Shown: positions 49,953-58,802 of the stretch, piece by piece
Layout of the letters: each line of letters opens with the position of its first letter
Position numbering within the stretch: the first letter of the stretch is position 1
Origin: Roseiarcus sp963798015
GTDB lineage: Bacteria > Pseudomonadota > Alphaproteobacteria > Rhizobiales > Beijerinckiaceae
Direction: 5' to 3'
Length of the DNA: 64,000 nucleotides
NCBI GenBank assembly: GCA_963798015.1
Contig: CAWCSA010000005.1
Location: 248,001 to 312,000 of the forward strand
The notes under the pieces: generated by a model
The model's database searches: none
What the model saw: only the letters and a program-made list of their open reading frames with translations
Told to the model about the DNA's origin: nothing
Position numbers and translations under genes: made by a program

Positions 49953-50078
49953 GATCCGGCGGTCTTAAAAATGCCCGACGATTGCGCATCCGGGTGAGGA
50001 CTGGTAACGGTCGCGATCGCGAAAGCGCCCGCCGCAGGGCGAGATTCGGGGGACCGCAATCTCGTGGGGAGCTGAGAC

Positions 50079-51869
50079 ATGCCGGATATCGCCACACGCC
50101 GACGATTTCTGCTGTTCCTTATCAAGCCGTCGCATTACGACGACGACGGCTACGTGATCCAATGGATGCGCTCGGCGCTTCCCTCCAATTCGCTCGCCTG
50201 CCTCTACGGGATCGCTAACGACGCCGCTCAGACCGGCGCGCTCGGGGATGACGTCGACATCGAGATCTTCGCTCTCGACGAGACCAACACCCGCATCAGG
50301 CCCGAGCGCATCGCCCGTCAAATCAAGGAAGCGGGCGGCGGTCTCGTCGGCTTCGTGGGCGCGCAGTCCAACCAGTTTCCCCGTGTCATGGACCTCGCGC
50401 GTCCGTTGCGCGCGGCGGGCATACAAGTGTGCATCGGCGGCTTCCATGTCTCCGGCTGCCTCGCCATGCTGCCCGAGACGCCGGACTCGCTGAAGGCAGC
50501 GCTCGACCTCGGCATCTCGTTGTTCGCTGGCGAGGCGGAAGGCCGCTTCACCGACGTGTTGCGCGACGCCGCGCATGGGCAGATGAAGCCGATCTACAAC
50601 TACCTCAACGACTTGCCGGGCCTTGAGGGCGCGACGGCGCCCATGCTGCCGCGCGAGCGGGTCAACCGCACGATCGGTATGATCTCGAGCTTCGATGCCG
50701 GGCGCGGCTGTCCGTTCCTGTGCTCGTTTTGCACCATCATCAACGTGCAGGGTCGAAAGTCGCGCTATCGCTCGGCGGACGACATCGAGGCGTTGGTTCG
50801 CGCCAACCACGCCAATGGCATCCGCTATTATTTCATCACCGACGACAACCTTGCCCGCAACCGGAACTGGGAGGCGATCTTCGACCGGCTGATTGCGCTG
50901 AGGCAAGAGGGTCTCAACTCGCGTTTCGTGATCCAGGTCGACACAGCGTGCCACAAGATCCCGCGTTTCGTCGAAAAGGCGATGGCGGCGGGGGTCAAGC
51001 GCGTGTTCATCGGACTTGAGAACATCAATCCCGATAGCCTCACCGGGGCGAAGAAGAAGCAGAACCACATCTCCGACTATCGCGAAATGCTCCAGGCGTG
51101 GCGCAAGTCGCGCGCGATCACCTATTGCGGCTACATCATCGGCTTCCCGAACGACACGCCGGAATCGATTGTCCGCGACATCGAGGTCATCAAGCGCGAG
51201 CTTCCGCTCGACATTCTGCAATTCTCCTGCCTGACGCCGCTACCCGGCAGCGAGGATCACGCCAAGGCGGTAAAGGCCGGAATCGACATCGACCCCGATC
51301 TCAACAAGTTCGACCTTGAGCATGTGGTCTGCGACCATCCGAAGATGACGCGCCAGCAATGGCAGGAAGCTTACTGGTCGGCGTGGAGGACCTACTACAC
51401 CGACGACCACATGAAGACTGTGATCCGACGCGCCGCCGCGGGCGGCCCGCGTGTCGACGCTGTCTGCTTCCTTATGGTTACCTTCTGGGCGAGCAGCCAG
51501 CTGTACAACATCTATCCGCTGGAGGCCGGGCTGGTGCGCCGCAAGGTGCGGACCGACCGGCGGTCGGGGATGGGAATCGAAAATCCGCTGGTCTTCTACC
51601 CGCGTTACGCCTGGGAGACGGTCTCGATCTTCGGCCGGGCGGCGGCCAAGCTCGTAAAACTGTGGCGCTTCGCTCGAAGCGTCCGGCGCGATCCGAACGC
51701 CAAGAATTACACCGATGAGGCGCTTCGGACCTCGGACGATTTCGACAATCAGGAAATGTACCAGCTGACCGAGGCGGCGCGGCAGGCGGGCGCCAAGGCG
51801 AAGCGCATCGAGGAGCACAAGCACGCTCGCGCTCCTGTCGCCGAGCCGACTGTCGAGGCGGTGAAGTAG
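50079..51869 (+). CDS. B12-binding radical SAM protein
   Basis: 596 residues. The N-terminal half (1-190) has the cobalamin-binding-like Rossmann region, with the LPSNSLACLYGIANDA opening and GGGLVGFVGAQSNQFPR and VCIGGFHVSG, although the canonical DxHxxG is not obvious. The radical SAM [4Fe-4S] motif is Cys211, Cys215 and Cys218 in GCPFLCSFCTI, followed by YYFITDDNLARNRNWE and CGYIIGFPNDTPESI typical of the core. The C-terminal ~170 residues include SSQLYNIYPLEAGLVRRK and a basic tail. The family methylates or rearranges unactivated carbons; substrate unknown. It begins 126 bp after the methyltransferase. Confidence 0.88.
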   Translation: MPDIATRRRFLLFLIKPSHYDDDGYVIQWMRSALPSNSLACLYGIANDAAQTGALGDDVDIEIFALDETNTRIRPERIARQIKEAGGGLVGFVGAQSNQFPRVMDLARPLRAAGIQVCIGGFHVSGCLAMLPETPDSLKAALDLGISLFAGEAEGRFTDVLRDAAHGQMKPIYNYLNDLPGLEGATAPMLPRERVNRTIGMISSFDAGRGCPFLCSFCTIINVQGRKSRYRSADDIEALVRANHANGIRYYFITDDNLARNRNWEAIFDRLIALRQEGLNSRFVIQVDTACHKIPRFVEKAMAAGVKRVFIGLENINPDSLTGAKKKQNHISDYREMLQAWRKSRAITYCGYIIGFPNDTPESIVRDIEVIKRELPLDILQFSCLTPLPGSEDHAKAVKAGIDIDPDLNKFDLEHVVCDHPKMTRQQWQEAYWSAWRTYYTDDHMKTVIRRAAAGGPRVDAVCFLMVTFWASSQLYNIYPLEAGLVRRKVRTDRRSGMGIENPLVFYPRYAWETVSIFGRAAAKLVKLWRFARSVRRDPNAKNYTDEALRTSDDFDNQEMYQLTEAARQAGAKAKRIEEHKHARAPVAEPTVEAVK

Positions 51870-52055
51870 GGTGAGCTCTTAAGCTCAGCCTTCTGGGCCC
51901 GGATTCAACCAGCGGCGGAGCCCGGTCATTGACGCGACGTCGAACCAGCCGGGCCTACCGGCACGCCGCCACCCAGCCGGGGGGTGGCCGGACAGTCTCG
52001 TCAGGCCAAGTGGTCGAGCAGGCTAATCGCCGCGCCTTATTCGAGTGCTTTGCGG

Positions 52056-52829
52056 TTACGCGTTCCAACCGCCGTCAACAGTGAGGTTTTCCCCGTTGAT
52101 GAAGGACGCCTCGGGACTCGCCAGGTAAGCTACCGCAGCAGCGATCTCGTCCACCTTTCCGAACCTGCCGACGCTGGTGAGCCTGACCATTGTGGCATGG
52201 GCGTCAGTCCCTTCGTTCGGACTCAACTCGGTGTCGATCGGGCCTGGCTGGACGCCGTTGACGGTGACGCCCAAGGGACCGAGCTCGCGAGAGAGCCCAC
52301 GAGTGAAGCCGCGCAGGGCGAACTTGGTGGCGACGTAGAGGGTCACTCCACCGAGCGGCGCCGCCTCCCCCAAGGTCGAACCGACGTTGATGATGCGCCC
52401 CGCTCCGGCTTTCGCCATGCGCTTGCCAGCGTCCTTGCAGAGCGCGATCGGCGCGCGGACGTTGACATCGAAATGCTTGTCATAGGATTCGTCGGACTGC
52501 TCGAGGAAGGGACCGTAGTCCACAGTGCCGGCGTTGTTGACGAGGATGTCGAGCCGTCCGGCGAACTTGCCGCCAAAGACGGTGTCTACCGACGCGATCA
52601 GCTTGCGCACACCATCTACACTGCTGAGATCGGCGCCGACGGCTTCCGCCTCGCCACCGGCGCTCCGGATTTCTTTGACGACGTCGTTGGCGCGCTCCGC
52701 GCTCGATGCATAGTTCACGATCACGTGCGCACCCTCCCTGGCGAGGCGGCCCGCCACGGCGGCCCCGATGCCGCGCGACGATCCTGTGACCAGGGCGAGC
52801 TTGTTTTCGAGAGGCTTGGACATGGGCAT
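52056..52829 (-). CDS. Short-chain dehydrogenase/reductase (FabG-like)
   Basis: 257 residues (start at Met1 or Met3). Classical SDR: ALVTGSSRGIGAAVAGRLA near residue 13, NNAGTVDYGPF, catalytic Ser in NVGSTLGEAAPLGG, YVATKFALRGFTRGLSRE, and the C-terminal SPEASFINGENLTVDGGWNA. The NVGSTLGE pattern belongs to 3-oxoacyl reductase-like SDRs of unknown substrate. It lies downstream of the peroxiredoxin-like gene on the same strand (84-bp gap) and may be co-transcribed. Confidence 0.9.
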   Translation of the reverse strand: MPMSKPLENKLALVTGSSRGIGAAVAGRLAREGAHVIVNYASSAERANDVVKEIRSAGGEAEAVGADLSSVDGVRKLIASVDTVFGGKFAGRLDILVNNAGTVDYGPFLEQSDESYDKHFDVNVRAPIALCKDAGKRMAKAGAGRIINVGSTLGEAAPLGGVTLYVATKFALRGFTRGLSRELGPLGVTVNGVQPGPIDTELSPNEGTDAHATMVRLTSVGRFGKVDEIAAAVAYLASPEASFINGENLTVDGGWNA

Positions 52830-52913
52830 GCTTTCAGTTGAAGACGGGAACGGGCCGAGCGCCCTTTGCGCGCGGCCCCGTTCGCTCGCGTCGTCGCGGT
52901 ATTTCGGTGTGAG

Positions 52914-53594
52914 TTACGCCGCCCGGCGCTCGCGCAGGCCGCGCAAGGCGGGCAGCAACTCGGAGGGATCCGGACGCTTCGTATAGTCGGGATTGACCTC
53001 GGCATAGGCGACCATTCCGTCCTGGCCGATGACGTAGCGGGCTGGCATCGGCAGCGTCCACGACGGGTCGCCGTTGAAGGCGGGCAGGTCGTTTTTGAAC
53101 ACATTCGCGTAGAGATCGACGAGATAGTCGGGGAGCTTGAACCGAAGGCCGAACGCCTCGGCGACATCATTGCGCGGGTCGGACAGGATCGGGAACGTCA
53201 GGTTGTTCTCGCGGACCGACTTCCGGCTGTTTGGGGCTGCCTGCGGGGAGATGGCGACGAGCTGTGCGCCAAGGCCGGTGAGATCCGGCAAGGCCGCCTG
53301 CAGCGCCCGCAAATCCATATTGCAGTATGGGCACCAGACGCCCCGGTAAAAGGTCACAATCAAAGGCCCTTGCGCAAGGAGCTCGGCGGACGAAACTTCA
53401 TGGCCGTCGGAATCCTTGAGCGTGAAGGCGGGAGCTCTGTCTCCGACTTTCAGCGCCCGCGAGGCGGCGCCGGAGTCGATGAGCTCTTTAGTCGCACGAT
53501 GCATCGGTTCGTGAATCCAGTTGGGGGCGTTGTACGGAGGTTTGCCGGCTTCGAAGTCGGCCTTGAACGCGTCGATACGATCTTGGAGGGACAT
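52914..53594 (-). CDS. AhpC/TSA peroxiredoxin-like protein
   Basis: 226 residues from ATG 53594 (MSLQDRIDAFKADFEAGKPP); the longer frame to 53684 crosses the promoter. Thioredoxin-fold motif VTFYRGVWCPYCNMDLRALQ has a CPYC active site rather than the PxxxTxxC of classic peroxiredoxins. GDRAPAFTLKDSDGHEVSSAEL is the AhpC/TSA opening. Likely reduces peroxides or disulfides in the cytosol. Divergent from a LysR-type regulator 105 bp away, a common arrangement for redox-responsive control. Confidence 0.9.
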   Translation of the reverse strand: MSLQDRIDAFKADFEAGKPPYNAPNWIHEPMHRATKELIDSGAASRALKVGDRAPAFTLKDSDGHEVSSAELLAQGPLIVTFYRGVWCPYCNMDLRALQAALPDLTGLGAQLVAISPQAAPNSRKSVRENNLTFPILSDPRNDVAEAFGLRFKLPDYLVDLYANVFKNDLPAFNGDPSWTLPMPARYVIGQDGMVAYAEVNPDYTKRPDPSELLPALRGLRERRAA

Positions 53595-53699
53595 CGTGGT
53601 GATCCTTGCTGACGACACCAGTAGTCGTGGAGGCAAGGTGGGCCATATCGCTGCACGGCGGTATGCACTCCCATTGAACAACACATATACTGTCCTGGT

Positions 53700-54612
53700 A
53701 TGAGTGATCGCCTTCAGGAGCTCGGGATCTTCGTTCGCGCCGCCGAAACAGGCAGCTTCTCGCGCGCCGCGCGCGAGCTTGGCACATCCCAGCCATCCAT
53801 CTCGCGAACAATCGCCGCTCTAGAAGCGCGGCTCGCCGTGAAGCTGTTCCTGCGCACGACCCGGCGTATTACCTTGACGGACGCAGGGCTGATTTTGCTG
53901 GAACGAGCCCGGCACATCCTACCGGAGATCGACGAAGCGGAGGATGCAGCCAGGGGTGCCGAGAGCTTGAGGGGACTGCTCAAAATCGCGATGCCTGTCG
54001 CGTTCGGCATTCGTGAAGTGATCCCGCGTCTTCCGGCTTTCCTCGCCGGCCATCCCGAACTGAGGGTCGACTTCGACATGGCTGACGAAGCCGAGGACCT
54101 TGTGGCCGAAGGTGTCGATGTGGCGCTTAGAACTCGGTAAGCTCGCGGACTCGGGATTCGGAGCGCGCAAGCTCGCTTCAGCGCCCCGGATGTTGCTCGC
54201 GTCACCCGCTTATATCGAGGCGCGAGGAGCGCCGGTCACGCTCGGCGATCTTGCGGGGCACGAGTGCATTCTCGGCCCAGGCGCCTCCGGCCAGAAGGGC
54301 TGGGCGGTCCGAGAAGGCGGCGCCGAGCGTGCTATCACCGGGATTCAACAATTCAAGGTCGGATCGGCGGAAGGCGTTATTGCCTTGGCCAAAGCCGGGC
54401 TTGGCCTCGCAGTGGCGTCGCTGTGGATGTGTCGGGCCGAACTGGAGAGCGGGGTCCTTGTGCAGATCCTTCCCGGGTTGCGCTTGGAACCCGCCGATGT
54501 CCACGCAGTCTTCCCGGCAGGACGACAACCCTCGCGCAAAGTGAGAGCGCTCACGGACTACCTCGCCACCGCCCTACGGGCCCCTAGCGAAACGGCGATC
54601 GGCGGCCTGTAA
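53700..54612 (+). pseudogene. LysR-type transcriptional regulator interrupted by one frameshift
   Basis: The first frame (53700-54140) encodes the N-terminal HTH (FVRAAETGSFSRAARELGTSQPSISRTIAALEARL) and the first part of the effector domain to ...EGVDVALRTR-stop. The rest (LGKLADSGFGARKLASAPRMLLASPAYI... to 54612) lies in the +1 frame. Removing one base around 54129-54133 joins them as VALR-LGKLADSG, which is the expected LysR sequence, for a protein of about 303 residues. It is divergent from the peroxiredoxin-like gene it presumably regulates. True mutation or base-call error cannot be distinguished here. Confidence 0.85.
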
Positions 54613-54882
54613 CGATCGCGGGATGAGAAACGATCGAAAATTCACACGAGCAAGCTCCACTCACAAGTCGGCCGACTTTCGCCGAAGCCTGACCCCGGGC
54701 CATCGGTAAAGGTCGATTTCGCTCATGGCCAGCGCCGCTTTGCTCTGAGGTTTACGGCGATCGCGCTCATGCCCTATGAGGAAGCCTGCAATCGCCCTCA
54801 TCTCTCGATCCGCGCTGCTTCGAAGACAGGCGCTGCTTCGGGGCGGTGGCGAAGGGCGCTCAGGAGCAAGACGACGGATCCC

Positions 54883-55668
54883 ATGCATCCTCTTTTTAGA
54901 GCCATCTTTGTCGCGGCGGTCACGTTTGGCGCGAGCGTCGTCGGCATGCTTTTGCAATGGGTGGTGCCGGCTGATGTGCTGACCGCCTCCAAGGGCTCGG
55001 TCGGCGCGATGGTCGGGCTCGTCACGCTTCTGCTCGCGCTCGTCCTCGGCCTCCTCGTCTTCACCGCGTTCTCGGTGTTCACGACGCAGCGGGACGAGGC
55101 ATATTCGCTCGGGCCGATGGTGGCGGAGGTCGATCTCGCGCTTGAACTTTACGGTCCTGAGGCGGCCGGGGGCCGCGCCGGCTTGCGCGCGGCGCTTCAG
55201 CGTTCGCGAAGCCGCTTCTTCGGCAACTCGGAACGTGGGCCGCAGCCGTTCACGTTCGAGGAAATGCGAACGGTATTTTTAAGCCAAGGCAGCTTTTTTG
55301 ATCGCCTGAAGCCTGAGACGGAAGCCCAGCGCGGGCTCCTCGCGACGGCGAGGGATCAGGTGCGAAAGCTCGCCGACACGCAGATGCTGATGGCGCGCCA
55401 ACTCGCCAATCCGTTCCCGCCTCACGTTCTGACCGTGGTCATCTGCTGGGCCTCGGCGCTCTTTCTCGGCAACGGCCTCGTGGCGGCGACGAACACGGTG
55501 ACCGTGCTGGCGCATTTGGCTGGCGCGGTGTCCATCGGGATCGCCATCTTTCTCATCCTCGAGCTCAGCCATCCCTATACGGGCCTGATCCGGCTTTCGC
55601 CCGACGGGATCGATCGGGTGCTCGAGATTCTCGGCCAGAACGATAAGAAAGAAACGCTCGCGAGTTAG
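54883..55668 (+). CDS. DUF4239-like membrane protein
   Basis: 261 residues from ATG 54883 (MHPLFRAIFVAAVTFGASVVGMLLQWVVP). Hydrophobic helices lie at about 5-27, 42-65, 180-200 and 210-230; a soluble segment of ~110 residues sits between the second and third. The plan, with FTTQRDEAYSLGP after helix 2, resembles DUF4239 (bestrophin-like) proteins of unknown function. The lipase gene follows 7 bp downstream, so both are probably co-transcribed. Confidence 0.75.
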   Translation: MHPLFRAIFVAAVTFGASVVGMLLQWVVPADVLTASKGSVGAMVGLVTLLLALVLGLLVFTAFSVFTTQRDEAYSLGPMVAEVDLALELYGPEAAGGRAGLRAALQRSRSRFFGNSERGPQPFTFEEMRTVFLSQGSFFDRLKPETEAQRGLLATARDQVRKLADTQMLMARQLANPFPPHVLTVVICWASALFLGNGLVAATNTVTVLAHLAGAVSIGIAIFLILELSHPYTGLIRLSPDGIDRVLEILGQNDKKETLAS

Positions 55669-55675
55669 GCGAAAT

Positions 55676-56827
55676 ATGCGCGTGACCCGTTGGCTCTCGG
55701 TACGCATCCTCACCGCCATCCTGGCTCTCATCGCGTCAGCGACCCTCGCCGCCGCGAGCCTCGCGGCAGAATCCAGTCCCGGCAAGCTCATCAGCGCCGA
55801 AGCGATGGCGGGCGCGCCAGAAGCTCGAGCCTACCGAATTCTCTATTGGTCTACGGGTCTCGACGGTAAGTCAGTCGAGGTGTCGGGCGTGGTGATTGCG
55901 CCGCGCGGACCGCCGCCGCCGGGCGGGCGACCTGTCGTTGCCTGGGCGCATCCGACGACGGGCGTGGTCAGCCGCTGCGCGCCGTCGCTCGCGCGCGTGT
56001 TCTTCGCCTCGATCCAGGGTCTGCGGGCGATGCTCGACCGGGGCTATGTAGTGGCGGCGGCGGACTATCCGGGCCTCGGAACGCCGGAGGTTCACCCCTA
56101 TCTGGTGGGGACGAGCGAGGCGCATGCGGTGCTCGATTCCGTTCGCGCGGCAAGGGAGATCCCGGAAGCTTCGGCAGGCGCGCGCTTCGCCGTGTGGGGT
56201 CATTCTCAGGGCGGCCAGGCGGCGCTGTTCACAGGCCTTGAAGCGGCGCGCTATGCGCCGGAATTGAAGCTCGTCGGCGTCGCCGCGGCTGCGCCTGCGA
56301 CTGATCTCACCGCGCTGATGACAGAGGATCTCGGGACCGGCGGGGGCAACAACATTACCGCGATGACGCTGTGGTCGTGGGGGCGCGTCTATGGCGCGCC
56401 GATGGACAAGGTGATCACGTCCCAAGCCGAGCCGGTCATCGACCGGCTGACGAAGCTCTGCATCGAGCGATGGTTCGATGTGTTCACCCGACGTGGGCTA
56501 ACGCAGGCGCTGGAGAAGAATTTTCTCAGGCTCAACAACCTCGCCGAAGAAGAGCCGTGGCGGCGCCTCCTGGAAGAGAATTCGCCGGGGCCTTTGCCGG
56601 CAGACATTCCGGTCTTCCTGGCGCAAGGATCGGCCGATGGGCTGGTGCGGCCCGCGATCACGGAGGCTTACCGCGCGCGGCTTTGCCGGAACGGCAATCG
56701 AGTGGAGTTCGTCCTCCTGCCCGGGGTCGGCCATGCCTTCATCGCGCGCGATGTCGCCTGCGCTGCGGTCGCGTGGATGACCGCGCGCTTCGCGGATGAG
56801 CCGGCGCCGACGAATTGCGGGACCTGA
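55676..56827 (+). CDS. Secreted lipase-family alpha/beta hydrolase
   Basis: 383 residues. A signal peptide (residues 1-31, cleavage near AASLAAES) is followed by an alpha/beta hydrolase of the secretory lipase (LIP) family. Oxyanion region AWAHPTTGVVSRCAPS, YVVAAADYPGLGTP, nucleophile Ser177 in WGHSQGGQAAL, Asp in AQGSADGLVRPA and His in PGVGHAFIARD. It probably hydrolyses ester bonds of lipids or polyesters in the periplasm or outside. Flanked by two membrane-protein genes; the downstream one overlaps in its longer form. Confidence 0.9.
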   Translation: MRVTRWLSVRILTAILALIASATLAAASLAAESSPGKLISAEAMAGAPEARAYRILYWSTGLDGKSVEVSGVVIAPRGPPPPGGRPVVAWAHPTTGVVSRCAPSLARVFFASIQGLRAMLDRGYVVAAADYPGLGTPEVHPYLVGTSEAHAVLDSVRAAREIPEASAGARFAVWGHSQGGQAALFTGLEAARYAPELKLVGVAAAAPATDLTALMTEDLGTGGGNNITAMTLWSWGRVYGAPMDKVITSQAEPVIDRLTKLCIERWFDVFTRRGLTQALEKNFLRLNNLAEEEPWRRLLEENSPGPLPADIPVFLAQGSADGLVRPAITEAYRARLCRNGNRVEFVLLPGVGHAFIARDVACAAVAWMTARFADEPAPTNCGT

Positions 56828-56844
56828 GAGCAGCCGGAAGCGTC

Positions 56845-57165
56845 ATGGACGAGATCGAACGGCTCGAGATTCGCATCGAGGAATTGCGCGAGGCGATCGC
56901 GCGCAGCCGCAGGCTCCGGCTCGTCGGCCTCGCGTCAGCCGTGATCGGGCCGGCGTTGATCGTCGGGTTTGTTCTGGGCCTTGTCGACTATTCGCCGACC
57001 CGCGTGATCGTCGCTTTCGCCCTCGCCATCGGGGGCATGGTGCTTATGGGCTCGAGCCGCTCCAGCACCGAGGAACTGGAGCGCGCCTTAAAGCAGGCTG
57101 AGGCCGAGCGAATGGCGGCGATCGACGCCCTCGAACTCGTTCAGGTTGGCGACGGGAAAGGCTGA
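56845..57165 (+). CDS. Small membrane protein with coiled-coil ends
   Basis: 106 residues from ATG 56845 (MDEIERLEIRIEELREAIARSRRL). An N-terminal amphipathic coiled coil (1-30), two membrane helices (about 33-52 and 58-77) and a second charged helix (ELERALKQAEAERMAAIDALELV). No known family. The frame opens upstream and overlaps the lipase stop, but the internal ATG has the better context. Probably part of the same transcript. Confidence 0.7.
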   Translation: MDEIERLEIRIEELREAIARSRRLRLVGLASAVIGPALIVGFVLGLVDYSPTRVIVAFALAIGGMVLMGSSRSSTEELERALKQAEAERMAAIDALELVQVGDGKG

Positions 57166-57282
57166 GCGACCACATCAATGGTTGCCCTGCGGCGCCTCAA
57201 GCACCGGGGTCCGGCGCATGTTGGCCGGGATAGAGCGTAGCGGCGGTCGCAATGTGAGGTGCCTGGTGCTAGGCAAGGGGGA

Positions 57283-58170
57283 ATGATGGCGGGTAATTCT
57301 GCACTCCGCGTCGCGATCACGGGCGCGAACGGAAATATCGGGCGCAAGCTGATCGCAGCCTTTCTGGCGGCGCCCGATATCGGGGCGATTCATGGGATCG
57401 ACCGGGACATGACCGGCCTCTCCTCGCATGACGCGCGCTTGTTCCCGATTCAGGCTGATCTTCGGGGGCCGGGACTCCTCGACGCCCTTACGGGCGTGGA
57501 CGCGGTCATTCATCTGGCCGCGCAGAATCCCTATCCGGACGCCTCATGGGAAGATGCGAGCGCTTCCTTTGATATGACCGCGAAACTGGTCGAGGCCTGT
57601 ACAAAAGCAGGCGTGTCGCGGCTCTTGTTCGCGACTTCCAATCATGTGATGGGCGGTTACAAGGATACGGCCGTCGCGCTCTCGGATGGAGGCCTTTCCA
57701 CCGACTTGCCGCCGCTCGTTGGAACGCGAGTCAAAACTTCCGAGGGGCTGATCAATTCCACGGCCTACGCGGCGGCGAAACTGATGGGCGAGCGCGTCGT
57801 GGCCGTCAAAGCGGAGACCGGAGCCTTCTCTGCGGTCTTGCTCCGCATCGGCTGGTGCCAGCCTGGCGAAAACACTCCGCAAACGATAAGCGCCGCTGGC
57901 ACACCGAAGTCCAGCCTGATCGAAACAGATCCGGACCGCGAGCGCGATCTGCGCTGGTTCAGAGCCATGTGGCTCTCGAACGGCGATCTCATCAGGTGCG
58001 TTCTTGCCGCCTTGCGCGCTGACGCCTCTGCGTGGCCATCTCGGGCCATCGTCGTGAACGCGATGTCCGCGAATTGGCCCTCGCCCTGGGACTTATCGGC
58101 CGGTCGCAAGCTGATCGGCTATGAGCCGCTCGACGATGTATCGAGCTACGCGGCTCCTGTCCGGCCCTGA
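57283..58170 (+). CDS. NAD-dependent epimerase/dehydratase family protein (uronate dehydrogenase-like)
   Basis: 295 residues. Start is ATG 57283 or 57286 behind AAGGGGGA. Extended SDR: VAITGANGNIGRKLIAAFL near residue 10, DAVIHLAAQNP, FATSNHVMGGYKD and the Tyr/Lys pair in STAYAAAKLMGERVVAVKAE. The pattern SNHVMGGYK and RIGWCQPGEN resembles uronate dehydrogenase (Udh), which oxidises D-galacturonate or D-glucuronate. The resemblance is partial, so substrate is open. A RidA gene follows 25 bp downstream. Confidence 0.82.
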   Translation: MMAGNSALRVAITGANGNIGRKLIAAFLAAPDIGAIHGIDRDMTGLSSHDARLFPIQADLRGPGLLDALTGVDAVIHLAAQNPYPDASWEDASASFDMTAKLVEACTKAGVSRLLFATSNHVMGGYKDTAVALSDGGLSTDLPPLVGTRVKTSEGLINSTAYAAAKLMGERVVAVKAETGAFSAVLLRIGWCQPGENTPQTISAAGTPKSSLIETDPDRERDLRWFRAMWLSNGDLIRCVLAALRADASAWPSRAIVVNAMSANWPSPWDLSAGRKLIGYEPLDDVSSYAAPVRP

Positions 58171-58195
58171 GGCCCACGGCGACTGAAAGAGAGCC

Positions 58196-58597
58196 ATGGA
58201 AAGAGAGATCATCCGTGTCGAGCCGTTCGACAGCAATTTCGAGAAATGGGGCGCGCCGGTGTCGGCCTGCACGCGTGCAGGCCAGATGGTGTTCGTATCA
58301 GGCATGCCGCCGTTCGATCCCGAGACCGGCGAGATCGCAGCCAACGCGCCGTTCGAGCGGCAGGCCGAGTTGATCCTCGAGCAGATGAAGACGGCGCTCG
58401 AGGCGGCCGGCTCTGACCTCGACCATGTGCTCAAGTGCAACGTGCTCTGCATCTCGGCCGAGCGCTTCAAAGCCTTCAACGAAATCTATAAGCGTTATTT
58501 CCCGAAAAACCCGCCGGCGCGGATCTTCTTCTGCGTGCCGGAGTGGACGGGGCCGTTCGACATCGAGATCGACTGCATCGCCGTCACGAAGAGCTGA
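58196..58597 (+). CDS. RidA/YjgF family protein
   Basis: 133 residues. RidA deaminases remove reactive enamine/imine intermediates. Family marks: GQMVFVSGMPPFDPETGEIAANAPFERQAELILEQMKTALEAAGSDLDHVLKCNV, here with an insertion-like KRYFPKNPPARIFFCVPEWTGPFDIEIDCIAV end. The catalytic Arg of RidA (in xRxxV) corresponds to the PPARIFF arginine. Some family members act in degradation pathways rather than generic detoxification; the neighbouring catabolic genes fit that. Confidence 0.88.
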   Translation: MEREIIRVEPFDSNFEKWGAPVSACTRAGQMVFVSGMPPFDPETGEIAANAPFERQAELILEQMKTALEAAGSDLDHVLKCNVLCISAERFKAFNEIYKRYFPKNPPARIFFCVPEWTGPFDIEIDCIAVTKS

Positions 58598-58678
58598 CCG
58601 CTCCACCGGCGCGTCCGTCGCCGCAGATCTCATCGGCACATCCCGCCGCGGCCCACTCGAAGGTCAGCGTCGCCAAGT

Positions 58679-58708
58679 CGAAGACCTCCGCCATCGCCGA
58701 GGTCTTCG
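58679..58708. repeat. 10-bp perfect inverted repeat in the RidA/ligase gap
   Basis: CGAAGACCTC and GAGGTCTTCG around a 10-base loop, about 80 bases after the RidA stop and 95 bases beyond the ligase stop. It would form a stable hairpin in transcripts of both convergent genes, but no T-run follows. The rest of the 205-bp gap shows nothing recognisable. Confidence 0.5.
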
Positions 58709-58802
58709 CCCCGACCGGTCGCGGACACGGAACGGCATCATCAACCAATTATTCGCCCGCCGATGCCGACTACGCCACGCACCCCATCGTCGCAGGTCCT
58801 TG

